Below, one piece after another: positions 40,329-47,138 of a stretch of 47,138 nt of DNA. Positions within the stretch are counted from its first letter, which is position 1; each line of letters opens with the position of its first letter. A program made the position numbers and the translations under genes. This DNA is from Parendozoicomonas callyspongiae (GTDB lineage Bacteria; Pseudomonadota; Gammaproteobacteria; Pseudomonadales; Endozoicomonadaceae), in NCBI RefSeq assembly GCF_023502345.1, contig NZ_JAMFLX010000021.1, positions 1 to 47,138 of the forward strand. Direction: 5' to 3'. Under the pieces are notes generated by a model, which saw only the letters and a program-made list of their open reading frames with translations, was not told the DNA's origin and made no database searches.

Positions 40329-41729
40329 ATGCTGGATACCGAACTCACCAGAGAATTACCAATCGACGAGGCTCTGGCAAACCTCAAGACCCCACCTCAC
40401 TCAATTGAAGCTGAGCAGTCTGTCCTTGGCGGCCTGATGCTGGATAATGAATCCTGGGACAAGATTGGCGACAAGGTTACCTCTGAGGATTTCTACAATC
40501 CGGCCCACCGCAAGCTGTTTGAATGTATTCAGCTTCTGGCCCAGGACTCCAGTCCGTTTGATCCAATCACCGTAGCCGAAGAGCTGGATCGTAAAGGGCA
40601 TCTGGAAGAGTCTGGTGGGATGGGGTATCTCACCGAGCTGGTTGAGAGTATTCCCAGTGTTGCCAATTTGAATGCTTACGCTGATATCGTTTATGAGCGC
40701 GCAGTTCTCCGCAGGTTGATCAGCTCAGCTCAGCGTATTGCCGATGCTGCTTATGCTCCTGAAGGCAGAAAGGCTGATGATCTTGTTGAGCTGGCAGAGC
40801 GTGAAGTCTTCAATATTGCTGAATCCCGGGCCAAAGAAGGCGGCCCTGTCGGAGCGCGGGAGATACTGAAGAAGACCGTAGAAAAAATTGATGAGCTGTT
40901 TAAAACCACGGGTTCAATCACAGGTATAACTTCAGGCTTCAAAGACCTTGATGAGATGACCGCCGGTTTTCAGTCTTCCGATATGGTCGTGCTGGCAGCA
41001 CGTCCATCCATGGGTAAGACGACCTTCGCCATGAACCTGATTGAAAATGCTCTGATGTCCACGGAAGAGTGCATTGTCGTATTCAGTCTGGAAATGCCTT
41101 CTGAACAGTTGATGATGCGTAGCTTGGCTTCCCTTGGCCGTATAGATCAGGGCAAAGTGCGGACAGGTAAACTGGAAGATGAAGACTGGCCCAAGCTTTC
41201 CAATGCGGTAAAGAGCCTGAAAGAGAAGAAACTCTTTATTGATGATACTGCAGGTATCAGCCCCCAGGAAATGCGTACCCGTCTGCGCCGTATTCACCGT
41301 GAACATGGCAAGGTTGCCATGGTGATGGTCGACTATCTTCAGTTGATGCAGATTCCCGGTTTCAGCGAAGGCCGTACTAACGAGATTTCGGAGATTTCCC
41401 GTTCCATCAAGGCGATGGCAAAAGAGTTTGAATGCCCGGTGATCGCACTGTCACAGTTGAACCGATCTCTGGAACAACGACCGAACAAACGACCAGTAAA
41501 CTCTGACCTCCGTGAATCCGGAGCGATCGAGCAGGATGCTGACGTGATTATGTTTATCTACCGGGATGAGGTTTATAACCCGGATACGGAACATAAAGGC
41601 GTTGCCGAAATTATTATCGGTAAGCAGCGGAATGGTCCTATTGGGTCAGTCCGGCTGGCATTCATGGGACGCTTCAGTCGTTTTGAGAATTTGGCTCCGG
41701 AAGCGTATGGGAATTTTGACGACGATTGA
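40329..41729 (+). CDS. dnaB: Replicative DNA helicase DnaB
   Basis: The hexameric helicase that unwinds DNA at the replication fork. The 466-residue protein has the N-terminal helical domain (PPHSIEAEQSVLGGLMLDNE) and the RecA-like domain with Walker A ARPSMGKTTFAMN (Lys230), Walker B MVMVDYLQLM, VIALSQLNRSLEQR and the DLRESGAIEQDADVIMFIYR motif. No intein is present. It follows rplI as in many gammaproteobacteria. The ribosome site is weak. A strong bidirectional terminator ends the gene. Confidence 0.98.
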   Translation: MLDTELTRELPIDEALANLKTPPHSIEAEQSVLGGLMLDNESWDKIGDKVTSEDFYNPAHRKLFECIQLLAQDSSPFDPITVAEELDRKGHLEESGGMGYLTELVESIPSVANLNAYADIVYERAVLRRLISSAQRIADAAYAPEGRKADDLVELAEREVFNIAESRAKEGGPVGAREILKKTVEKIDELFKTTGSITGITSGFKDLDEMTAGFQSSDMVVLAARPSMGKTTFAMNLIENALMSTEECIVVFSLEMPSEQLMMRSLASLGRIDQGKVRTGKLEDEDWPKLSNAVKSLKEKKLFIDDTAGISPQEMRTRLRRIHREHGKVAMVMVDYLQLMQIPGFSEGRTNEISEISRSIKAMAKEFECPVIALSQLNRSLEQRPNKRPVNSDLRESGAIEQDADVIMFIYRDEVYNPDTEHKGVAEIIIGKQRNGPIGSVRLAFMGRFSRFENLAPEAYGNFDDD

Positions 41730-41752
41730 TGCTGTTGTGATCTCAATATAAA

Positions 41753-41781
41753 AAAAGGCGCAGATGATTCTGCGCCTTTTG
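41753..41781. terminator. Bidirectional terminator between dnaB and dpaL
   Basis: AAAAGGCGCAG (41753-41763) pairs perfectly with CTGCGCCTTTT (41770-41780) over a 6-base loop, A-run on the left and T on the right; it serves both convergent genes. Confidence 0.85.
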
Positions 41782-41798
41782 CGTTTCACTTGCTGAAA

Positions 41799-43109
41799 TT
41801 ACTCAGCCTTTGGGAACTTACCTTCCCAGACAACTTTCTGATAGTTAACCGGATCAGTATTTCCTTCGGTGTTCAGAACCCAGACGACTGAATTCTCATC
41901 CATGCCCAGCTTCTCCATCAGCTGCTTGCCTTCTTCCTTCTGACCAAGCGCGTACAGGATGCCGGTGCCGATTGCACCAGACTCACCAGAAGTAACGGCA
42001 GGGTCACCAGCCATTGGAGCGGCCAGAATACGCATACCCACAGCGGCCAGGCTGTCATCGCAGGACATAAATGCTGTTGCATTGGCTTTCAGGATTTCCC
42101 AGCCCAGAGTGCTTGGTTCACCGCAGGCCAGACCAGCCATAATGGTATCCAGCATATCGTTTACGATAACGATCTCACCATCTTTCTGCATGGCAGAGCG
42201 ATATACGCAGTCAGCCTTCTCCGGCTCAACGATAATGGACTTGAAGCTATCAGGGCCATACTGACGACCAAAGGCGGCAAGGATTGCACCAGCCATGGAA
42301 CCAACACCGGCCTGCAGGATAATGTGAGTAGGCTTCTCAACACCCATTTCAGTCATCTGCTCAACAGATTCACCAACGATGGTGGTGTAGCCCTGCATGA
42401 TCCACAGAGGAATCTCGGTGTAACCTTCCCAGGCAGTGTCCTGAACGTAAGTCCAGCCATTCACTTCAGAATGCTCGCAGGCCATGCGAACAGTGTCGTC
42501 ATAGTTCAGGTCGGTAACGATAACGTCTGCACCAAGGTTCTCGATATTGGTGACACGCTCTTCAGCAGTACCCACAGGCATGTAGATAACAGCTTTTTGT
42601 CCCAGCTTGTTGGCAGCCCATGCGATACCACGACCATGGTTACCGTCGGTAGCGGTGGCAAAGGTCATGGGCTCAGTGATTTTAGATTTGATGGTATCCA
42701 GGTTCAGTTCGTCATCGGACAGGTTGAACTCTTTTGCCAGCAGACGGGCAACGGAGTAAGAGCCACCAAGCACCTTGAAGGCGTTGACATCAAAGCGCTG
42801 ACCTTCGTCTTTTACCAGGATCTTGCCAATGCCCAGCTTTTCAGACAGTGCAGGCAGGCTGTACAGAGGAGTTGGCTTGTAGTTAGGCAGGCCTTTATGG
42901 AAAGTGCGAACATTTTCCAGAGTGGTATCGCCAAAACTGGCAAAGTGCTTGGGATCCAGAAAACGGTTAAAAGTATTGCGCAGGCAGTTAGGAACGATGT
43001 CCTCAACAATAGTATTTACTTCTTTAACGTTTGCAGAATCATTGATAGCTGCAGATTCGGTTGCCTCAACTTCAGAGCGCAGAACGGCGTTACCAGTTTC
43101 AAGTTCCAT
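41799..43109 (-). CDS. dpaL: Diaminopropionate ammonia-lyase
   Basis: A PLP enzyme that converts 2,3-diaminopropionate to pyruvate and ammonia (E. coli YgeX). The 436-residue protein shows KPTPLYSLPALSEKLGIGKI, LVKDEGQRFDVNAFKVLGGS with the PLP lysine (Lys112), TDGNHGRGIAWAANKLGQKA, LQAGVGSMAGA and GLACGEPSTLGWEIL. It is longer than E. coli YgeX by an N-terminal stretch of about 35 residues. An Lrp-family regulator lies 1.7 kb away, with an ankyrin gene inserted in between; such regulators often control this gene. Threonine synthase-like relatives are unlikely given the motifs. Confidence 0.92.
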   Translation of the reverse strand: MELETGNAVLRSEVEATESAAINDSANVKEVNTIVEDIVPNCLRNTFNRFLDPKHFASFGDTTLENVRTFHKGLPNYKPTPLYSLPALSEKLGIGKILVKDEGQRFDVNAFKVLGGSYSVARLLAKEFNLSDDELNLDTIKSKITEPMTFATATDGNHGRGIAWAANKLGQKAVIYMPVGTAEERVTNIENLGADVIVTDLNYDDTVRMACEHSEVNGWTYVQDTAWEGYTEIPLWIMQGYTTIVGESVEQMTEMGVEKPTHIILQAGVGSMAGAILAAFGRQYGPDSFKSIIVEPEKADCVYRSAMQKDGEIVIVNDMLDTIMAGLACGEPSTLGWEILKANATAFMSCDDSLAAVGMRILAAPMAGDPAVTSGESGAIGTGILYALGQKEEGKQLMEKLGMDENSVVWVLNTEGNTDPVNYQKVVWEGKFPKAE

Positions 43110-43508
43110 GGTCGATGTCTCACTATAAATTCTGTTTTGACTAACACTGTCGATACGCTGCTGTAGTTAGCAACGTATGTTTGAATTCGATGTGGCTATA
43201 GTAGGGTTTTTTCTCGCAAGACAAGGGAAAAAACAGGCGAAAGTGTGACTTTTTCCTGCGAATTTGGTGCTTGTTGTGATTGTTTTTCCTGAAAATTAAA
43301 TGTCAGGCAACGCACACTTGCACTAGCAGTTAGTTGTTGCAATCCGTGAAATATACCGAAACAGGCGATTTACCTGCCCATTGACCACTACGTTGCCTGT
43401 TGCTACCGTCGCCCTCATCTCTGCAACGCAGGTATTCAAACAACTTGATATTTTCCTTGTTTATGTCCATACCTTTACTTTTTTAGACAACCCGCAGGGG
43501 ATTTATAG
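43110..43508. other. 399-base intergenic region upstream of dpaL and the ankyrin gene
   Basis: Divergent promoters must lie here. The right part is T-rich. I see no clear operator, RNA gene or coding region; a frame at 43381-43764 overlaps the ankyrin gene in another phase and is not supported. Confidence 0.4.
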
Positions 43509-44756
43509 ATGGGACGGATCAGAGCCATCCGCTACGCACTATTTTTCCATGGGTTATTTATGGCATTTTTTGTATGGGCAGGATGGACAGGCTCCCCCTC
43601 CTTGGAGATGCAATTTAAAGAACATGAGTTTCTGGCTGCCTGCCGTGAGGGGAATCTGCCAGCTCTTGAATTTTATCTTGGGCTTGAGGATTTTGACCCT
43701 AATGAAGAGTTTACCAGTGGGGAAACAGGCAAGCTCATATGTGGGTTATCTCTTGCCGTCATAAACGGCCACGAGAAGGTTGTCAAGATTCTGGCTGATA
43801 CCGAAGGCGTTGATCTTAATCAGTCCTACCATGGGGCAACACCATTGTTTATAGCCTGCTCGAGCGGCCTCGAAGAGATAGTCAAGATTCTGGCTAGAAC
43901 CGGAAAAGTTGATCTTAACCACCCCTGCAATGAGACAGCACCAGTACTTATAGCTAGCATTAACGGACACGATAAGGTGGTCAAAATTCTGGCCCAGTAC
44001 GAAACTGTCGATCTCAACACCCACAAGGAGGGCATAACGCCTCTGAGTGCAGCCTGTCGGCGGGGGCACGAGAAAGTGGTCGAGATTCTGGCTAGAACCG
44101 GAAAAGTTGATCTTAACCACCCCATCGATGAGATGACGCCAGTATTTATAGCCACCATAAGCGGACACGATAAGGTGGTCAAGATTCTGGCCCAGTACGA
44201 AACTGTCGATCTCAACACCCACAAGAAGGGCATAACGCTTCTGTGTGCAGCCTGTCGGCTGGGCCTCGAGAAAGTGGTCGAGATTCTGGCTAGAACCGGA
44301 AAAGTTGATCTTAACCACCCCATCGATGAGATGACGCCAGTACTTATAGCTAGCATGAACGGACACGATAAGGTGGTCGAGATTCTGGCTGGAACCGGAA
44401 AAGTTGATCTTAATCACGCCTGCAATGGGATAACACCAGTGTTAATAGCAAGTATATACGGACACGATGAGGTGGTTAAGACTCTTCTTAAAGCCGGGGC
44501 CACTCAAAACATGGAGTTATTATCGCCTCTGAATGTAGAGACTCACATTATAAATCTGCTGAGAGATGCTCTTAAGGAAGTCCGGCAGCAGGAGGGGCAA
44601 CAACAACCCAATAAAATGGTAGTCTTATACAACATAATATTCGGAGGCGAAGAGGATGTTGTTTCTTCCCCTAATGTTCAATCACAGGTGGTACCTATGG
44701 CAGGAAGTTTACCTCACATCTCCCGATTGTCACTGACAGAAACTCCTAAAAAATGA
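43509..44756 (+). CDS. Ankyrin-repeat protein with N-terminal membrane segment
   Basis: A 415-residue protein. The N-terminus (RYALFFHGLFMAFFVWAGWTG) is a signal peptide or single membrane anchor. Residues about 35-335 consist of 33-residue ankyrin repeats with the pattern TPLxxACxxGHEKVVEILA and D/N-rich turns (VDLNHP). At least eight can be counted; DNA copies of two consecutive repeats are nearly identical. The last 80 residues are non-repetitive. AGGGG lies eight bases before the ATG. Ankyrin proteins of this kind are frequent in symbionts and may contact host proteins; function unknown. It sits between dpaL and the Lrp gene, which it probably separated. Confidence 0.8.
   Translation: MGRIRAIRYALFFHGLFMAFFVWAGWTGSPSLEMQFKEHEFLAACREGNLPALEFYLGLEDFDPNEEFTSGETGKLICGLSLAVINGHEKVVKILADTEGVDLNQSYHGATPLFIACSSGLEEIVKILARTGKVDLNHPCNETAPVLIASINGHDKVVKILAQYETVDLNTHKEGITPLSAACRRGHEKVVEILARTGKVDLNHPIDEMTPVFIATISGHDKVVKILAQYETVDLNTHKKGITLLCAACRLGLEKVVEILARTGKVDLNHPIDEMTPVLIASMNGHDKVVEILAGTGKVDLNHACNGITPVLIASIYGHDEVVKTLLKAGATQNMELLSPLNVETHIINLLRDALKEVRQQEGQQQPNKMVVLYNIIFGGEEDVVSSPNVQSQVVPMAGSLPHISRLSLTETPKK
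43971..44366. repeat. 198-bp tandem duplication inside the ankyrin gene
   Basis: The block 43971-44168 is repeated at 44169-44366 with few differences, and a further partial copy starts at 44367. The period is 198 bases, which is two 33-residue ankyrin repeats, so the frame is kept. Similarity of single 99-base units extends further on both sides. Confidence 0.8.
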
Positions 44757-44849
44757 AAACTTAACGTTCTGGCTTTTTTGGATACAGGGAAGATACCTGA
44801 AATTCAGATCCTTCAGAAATCGGAAGCCACGTTCACTTTTTGCTGAGAC

Positions 44850-45317
44850 TTATAGTTCTTGAGCAGCTTCAAGAGGGAGAGCCAGGCTTCTCTTGATTGT
44901 TTTCATAACAACCTGGGTTTCAAACTGGCACACGTTGGGTGCGTCGAGAAGATAGGTTGTTGCAAAGCGGTCATATTCCCCCATGTCAGAAGCATTGAGG
45001 ATCATGACAAAATCGCTTGTACCGGTAACGTAATAACATTGTGTCACCAGGGGGTGGGAGATAACCAGCTTCTGGAATTCACGATGATGATCAACAGACT
45101 CTTCATGGAATCGCACTGTCACAATTATCGTCAGTGAACGGCCAGCAGCTTTGGGAGAAACGACAACGACTTCTCTCTCTATAACTCCAATGTCTTTTAG
45201 ATGCTTAACTCTACGCAGACAGGCACTGGGTGATAGCCCCACAGTTTCAGATAATTGTTCGGCAGTAAGACGATTGTGTTGTAAGAGATTGAGAATCTGG
45301 CGGTCAAATTTATCCAT
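44850..45317 (-). CDS. Lrp/AsnC family transcriptional regulator
   Basis: A 155-residue regulator. The helix-turn-helix is at residues about 18-40 (LTAEQLSETVGLSPSACLRR) and the C-terminal RAM/AsnC ligand domain has VVVVSPKAAGRSLTIIVTVR, VTQCYYVTGTSDFVMIL and VCQFETQVVMKTIK. Members respond to amino acids. Given the nearby dpaL and metY genes, an amino-acid catabolism or sulfur amino-acid target is plausible. It is not the global Lrp, whose sequence differs. CGGGA lies 11 bases before the ATG. Confidence 0.88.
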   Translation of the reverse strand: MDKFDRQILNLLQHNRLTAEQLSETVGLSPSACLRRVKHLKDIGVIEREVVVVSPKAAGRSLTIIVTVRFHEESVDHHREFQKLVISHPLVTQCYYVTGTSDFVMILNASDMGEYDRFATTYLLDAPNVCQFETQVVMKTIKRSLALPLEAAQEL

Positions 45318-45643
45318 GTTCGAGTATCCCGTCAGTTTTTCTCGATTGAAACACTAACGACGTATATCGTGAATAGTTCTAGATCAAAATTCAGAAAAAT
45401 TCATCGCAAAATGCCAAGAAATATTTGGTTGTAAGCATGTTTTTATCAATAGAACGGGCTTTTAGGTTGTTGTTTCAGTTTATGAGGCCAGAAAACTGAA
45501 AATCCAACGGGCCATAGTCAGGCTGCCTGCGCCTTCTATATTGAGAGAATTAAGCCTATTTTTTGAGGGGCTTTCTCAGGTTGGCAGATGATTTGCGAAA
45601 GACGCTATCCAGATTCCAGAAAGAGCCTTTCGCTAGGGCCTGT
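45318..45643. other. Intergenic region upstream of the Lrp gene and downstream of metY
   Basis: About 326 bases without a supported gene. A 9-bp inverted repeat (TTTCAGTTT at 45473-45481 with AAACTGAAA at 45493-45501) may be a hairpin or operator. The region before it is AT-rich and should hold the Lrp-gene promoter. Confidence 0.4.
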
Positions 45644-46918
45644 TTAAAGAGAGGCTGCTAAAGCCTGTTCAAGGTCAGCAAGAATATCGTCAATATGTTC
45701 AATACCAATGGATAGACGAATCATATCTCTGCTGACACCTGCGGCCGCCAGCTCTTCGTCATTCAGTTGTCGGTGTGTTGTTGAAGCTGGATGACAGGCC
45801 AGTGACTTGGCATCACCAATATTGACCAGTCGTGTCACCAGTTGCAGAGCATCAATGAATTTTGCTCCAGCCTGCTGTCCACCCTTGATACCGAAACTGA
45901 GAATGCCGGATGCCTCACCCTTCATATACTTCTGGCAAAGAGCATGATCTTGCGCTTCAGGCAGGCCAGCATAATTCACCCACTCAACCTGAGGGTGATT
46001 TTCCAGAGCCTGGGCAACGGCAAGAGCATTCGAGCAGTGGCGTTCCATACGCAGAGCCAGGGTTTCAATGCCCTGCAAAATCTGGAAAGCATTCATCGGG
46101 GAAATAGCTGCACCGGTATTACGCAGAGGCACAACCCGTGCCCTTCCGATAAAGGCTGCTTCTCCCAGAGCTTCAGCGTAAACGACGCCGTGATAGGACG
46201 GATCAGGTGTATTCAGCATTGGGAAACGGTCAGCATGTTCCGCCCATGGGAATTTTCCAGAGTCGATAATCACTCCGCCGATGGAAGTACCATGTCCACC
46301 CAAATACTTGGTCAGTGAGTGAATAACGATATCGGCACCATGCTCAATTGGACGCCATAGAGCTGGAGAGGCAACGGTGTTATCAACAATCAGCGGAACC
46401 CCTTTTGAGTGAGCAGCTTGTGCCAAAGGTTCAATATCAACAATATTACCGAGAGGATTGCCAATAGACTCACAGAAAACTGCACGAGTGTTGTCGTCAA
46501 TCAGTGAGATCAGTGCATCTAGGTCATCATGGGGAGCCATTCGCACTTCAATACCCTGTTTTGGCAGTGTATGTGCAAACAGGTTGTAGGTGCCGCCGTA
46601 AAGCTTGTTGATGCTGACAATATTGTCCCCGGCTTCAGCAATAGTCTGAATGGCATAGGTAATGGCAGACATGCCTGAAGCTACAGCCAGACCGCCAATG
46701 CCTCCCTCAAGAGCTGCCATGCGCTGCTCAAGGACATCAGTAGTCGGATTCATAATCCGGGTATAGATATTTCCCGGAACTTTCAGGTCAAAAAGATCCG
46801 CACCATGTTGAGTACTGTCAAAGGCGTAAGATGTCGTCTGATAGACAGGCACTGCTACTGCCTTGGTTGTAGGGTCAGGAGCGTAACCTGCGTGAATTGC
46901 TTGGGTCTCTAGCTTCAT
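45644..46918 (-). CDS. metY: O-acetylhomoserine (thiol)-lyase
   Basis: A PLP enzyme of the Cys/Met metabolism family that adds sulfide to O-acetylhomoserine to give homocysteine. The 424-residue protein starts KLETQAIHAGYAPDPTTKAV and has YTRIMNPTTDVLEQRMAALE, VDNTVASPALWRPIEHGADI, the PLP lysine in SLTKYLGGHG (Lys204) and SLACHPASTTHRQLNDEEL near the end. The Met-specific insertion and length match MetY rather than MetB or MetZ. Transcription runs away from an inverted repeat upstream (46949-46976). No SAM riboswitch is visible. Confidence 0.92.
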   Translation of the reverse strand: MKLETQAIHAGYAPDPTTKAVAVPVYQTTSYAFDSTQHGADLFDLKVPGNIYTRIMNPTTDVLEQRMAALEGGIGGLAVASGMSAITYAIQTIAEAGDNIVSINKLYGGTYNLFAHTLPKQGIEVRMAPHDDLDALISLIDDNTRAVFCESIGNPLGNIVDIEPLAQAAHSKGVPLIVDNTVASPALWRPIEHGADIVIHSLTKYLGGHGTSIGGVIIDSGKFPWAEHADRFPMLNTPDPSYHGVVYAEALGEAAFIGRARVVPLRNTGAAISPMNAFQILQGIETLALRMERHCSNALAVAQALENHPQVEWVNYAGLPEAQDHALCQKYMKGEASGILSFGIKGGQQAGAKFIDALQLVTRLVNIGDAKSLACHPASTTHRQLNDEELAAAGVSRDMIRLSIGIEHIDDILADLEQALAASL

Positions 46919-46948
46919 ATTTATACTTTATAGTGGTTATAGGTATAT

Positions 46949-46976
46949 TTGTGATCGCCAGATTACCTGATCACAA
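46949..46976. promoter_or_regulatory. Inverted repeat upstream of metY
   Basis: TTGTGATC (46949-46956) and GATCACAA (46969-46976) are perfectly complementary with a 12-base spacer. The repeat is 31 bases before the metY ATG and 47 after the selO stop. The spacing does not match a standard CRP site (TGTGA-N6-TCACA). Possibly an operator for metY. Confidence 0.45.
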
Positions 46977-47023
46977 TAGAAATGGAAGAGATTCTTGTGG
47001 GTATATTAGCGTAGGTAACTGCA

Positions 47024-47138
47024 TCAGGAGGAACAGCTGACTTCCAAATCTCCAGCCCAGTCAGGGGGGGAATCTGCGTAGCTTTCAAACTCAGGCTGTT
47101 CGGAAAATGGCTGCCTGATGATCTTCAGTAGCTTGTTA
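47024..47138 (-). CDS. selO: C-terminal end of SelO/YdiU protein adenylyltransferase (partial)
   Basis: Reading the minus strand from the window edge gives 37 residues before a TGA stop: [20 protein letters not shown] then LEVSCSS at the end. This is the C-terminus typical of SelO/YdiU, a pseudokinase-fold enzyme that transfers AMP to redox proteins. The family's penultimate Sec/Cys position is a cysteine codon here (SCSS), as in E. coli. The rest of the gene lies beyond the right edge. Confidence 0.75.
   Translation of the reverse strand, partial: NKLLKIIRQPFSEQPEFESYADSPPDWAGDLEVSCSS

Noticed and set aside
46919-47023. Possible SAM riboswitch upstream of metY
   Set aside because: The gap is only about 105 bases and I find none of the conserved SAM-I/II core elements.

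Overview
The window looks like a chromosomal segment of a marine, probably host-associated gammaproteobacterium, most likely Endozoicomonas or a close relative. This is inferred from gene order and protein style; no rRNA is present to confirm it. Two blocks of conserved gammaproteobacterial order anchor it: nudE...yrfG-hslR...hslO, and yheS-algP-FKBP-rsd/algQ, the latter in the same order as I recall from Pseudomonas. rpsF-rpsR-rplI-dnaB follows in its usual order. Between the conserved genes sit lineage-specific proteins: two ankyrin-repeat proteins, a 618-residue coiled-coil protein, a 786-residue exported protein and a 366-residue Gln/Glu-tailed protein.

Layout. 1-1740: a mobile-element scar (truncated transposase) and a Fic-family protein that seems to lack an internal segment. 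1997-5200: a selenium operon, yedF / cysteine desulfurase / DUF3343 / selD, with stop-start overlaps and a terminator. 5461-9480: lineage-specific proteins around a small periplasmic OB-fold protein. 9530-16440: cysQ-nudE (minus), an exported ankyrin protein, yrfG, hslR, two gene remnants (DUF4440-like and a short-chain dehydrogenase), a lipoprotein alpha/beta hydrolase and hslO. 16498-20246: a cytochrome c and a SoxC-type sulfite dehydrogenase split by the 618-residue protein. 20290-21098: a His-rich NifX-like protein and a DUF134 DNA-binding protein, with a 13-bp inverted repeat upstream. 21199-27735: tex, gshA, dsbB, cidA/lrgA-lrgB, a 72-residue unknown and zapB. 27794-34445: brnQ, yheS, histone-like algP, a Mip-like FKBP isomerase and rsd/algQ. 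34928-37088: tRNA-Arg(CCG), cytochrome c5 and a PotF-type polyamine-binding protein. 37270-41729: a REC-EAL c-di-GMP phosphodiesterase, rpsF, rpsR, rplI and dnaB. 41799-47138: diaminopropionate ammonia-lyase, an ankyrin protein with a fresh 198-bp internal duplication, an Lrp-family regulator, metY and, at the very edge, the C-terminus of selO/ydiU.

How the genes work together. The selenium operon would deliver reduced selenium (desulfurase, YedF and DUF3343 as carriers) to SelD, which makes selenophosphate. No selA/selB/selC/mnmH or selenium-dependent molybdenum hydroxylase lies in the window, so the end user of selenophosphate is not visible. The cytochrome c/SoxC pair would oxidise sulfite in the periplasm. 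The DUF134/NifX pair looks like a self-regulated metal-handling module. dpaL and the Lrp regulator probably form an amino-acid catabolic unit that the ankyrin gene has interrupted. The recurring theme is conserved core synteny broken by single lineage-specific insertions. I found no CRISPR array, prophage or complete insertion sequence.
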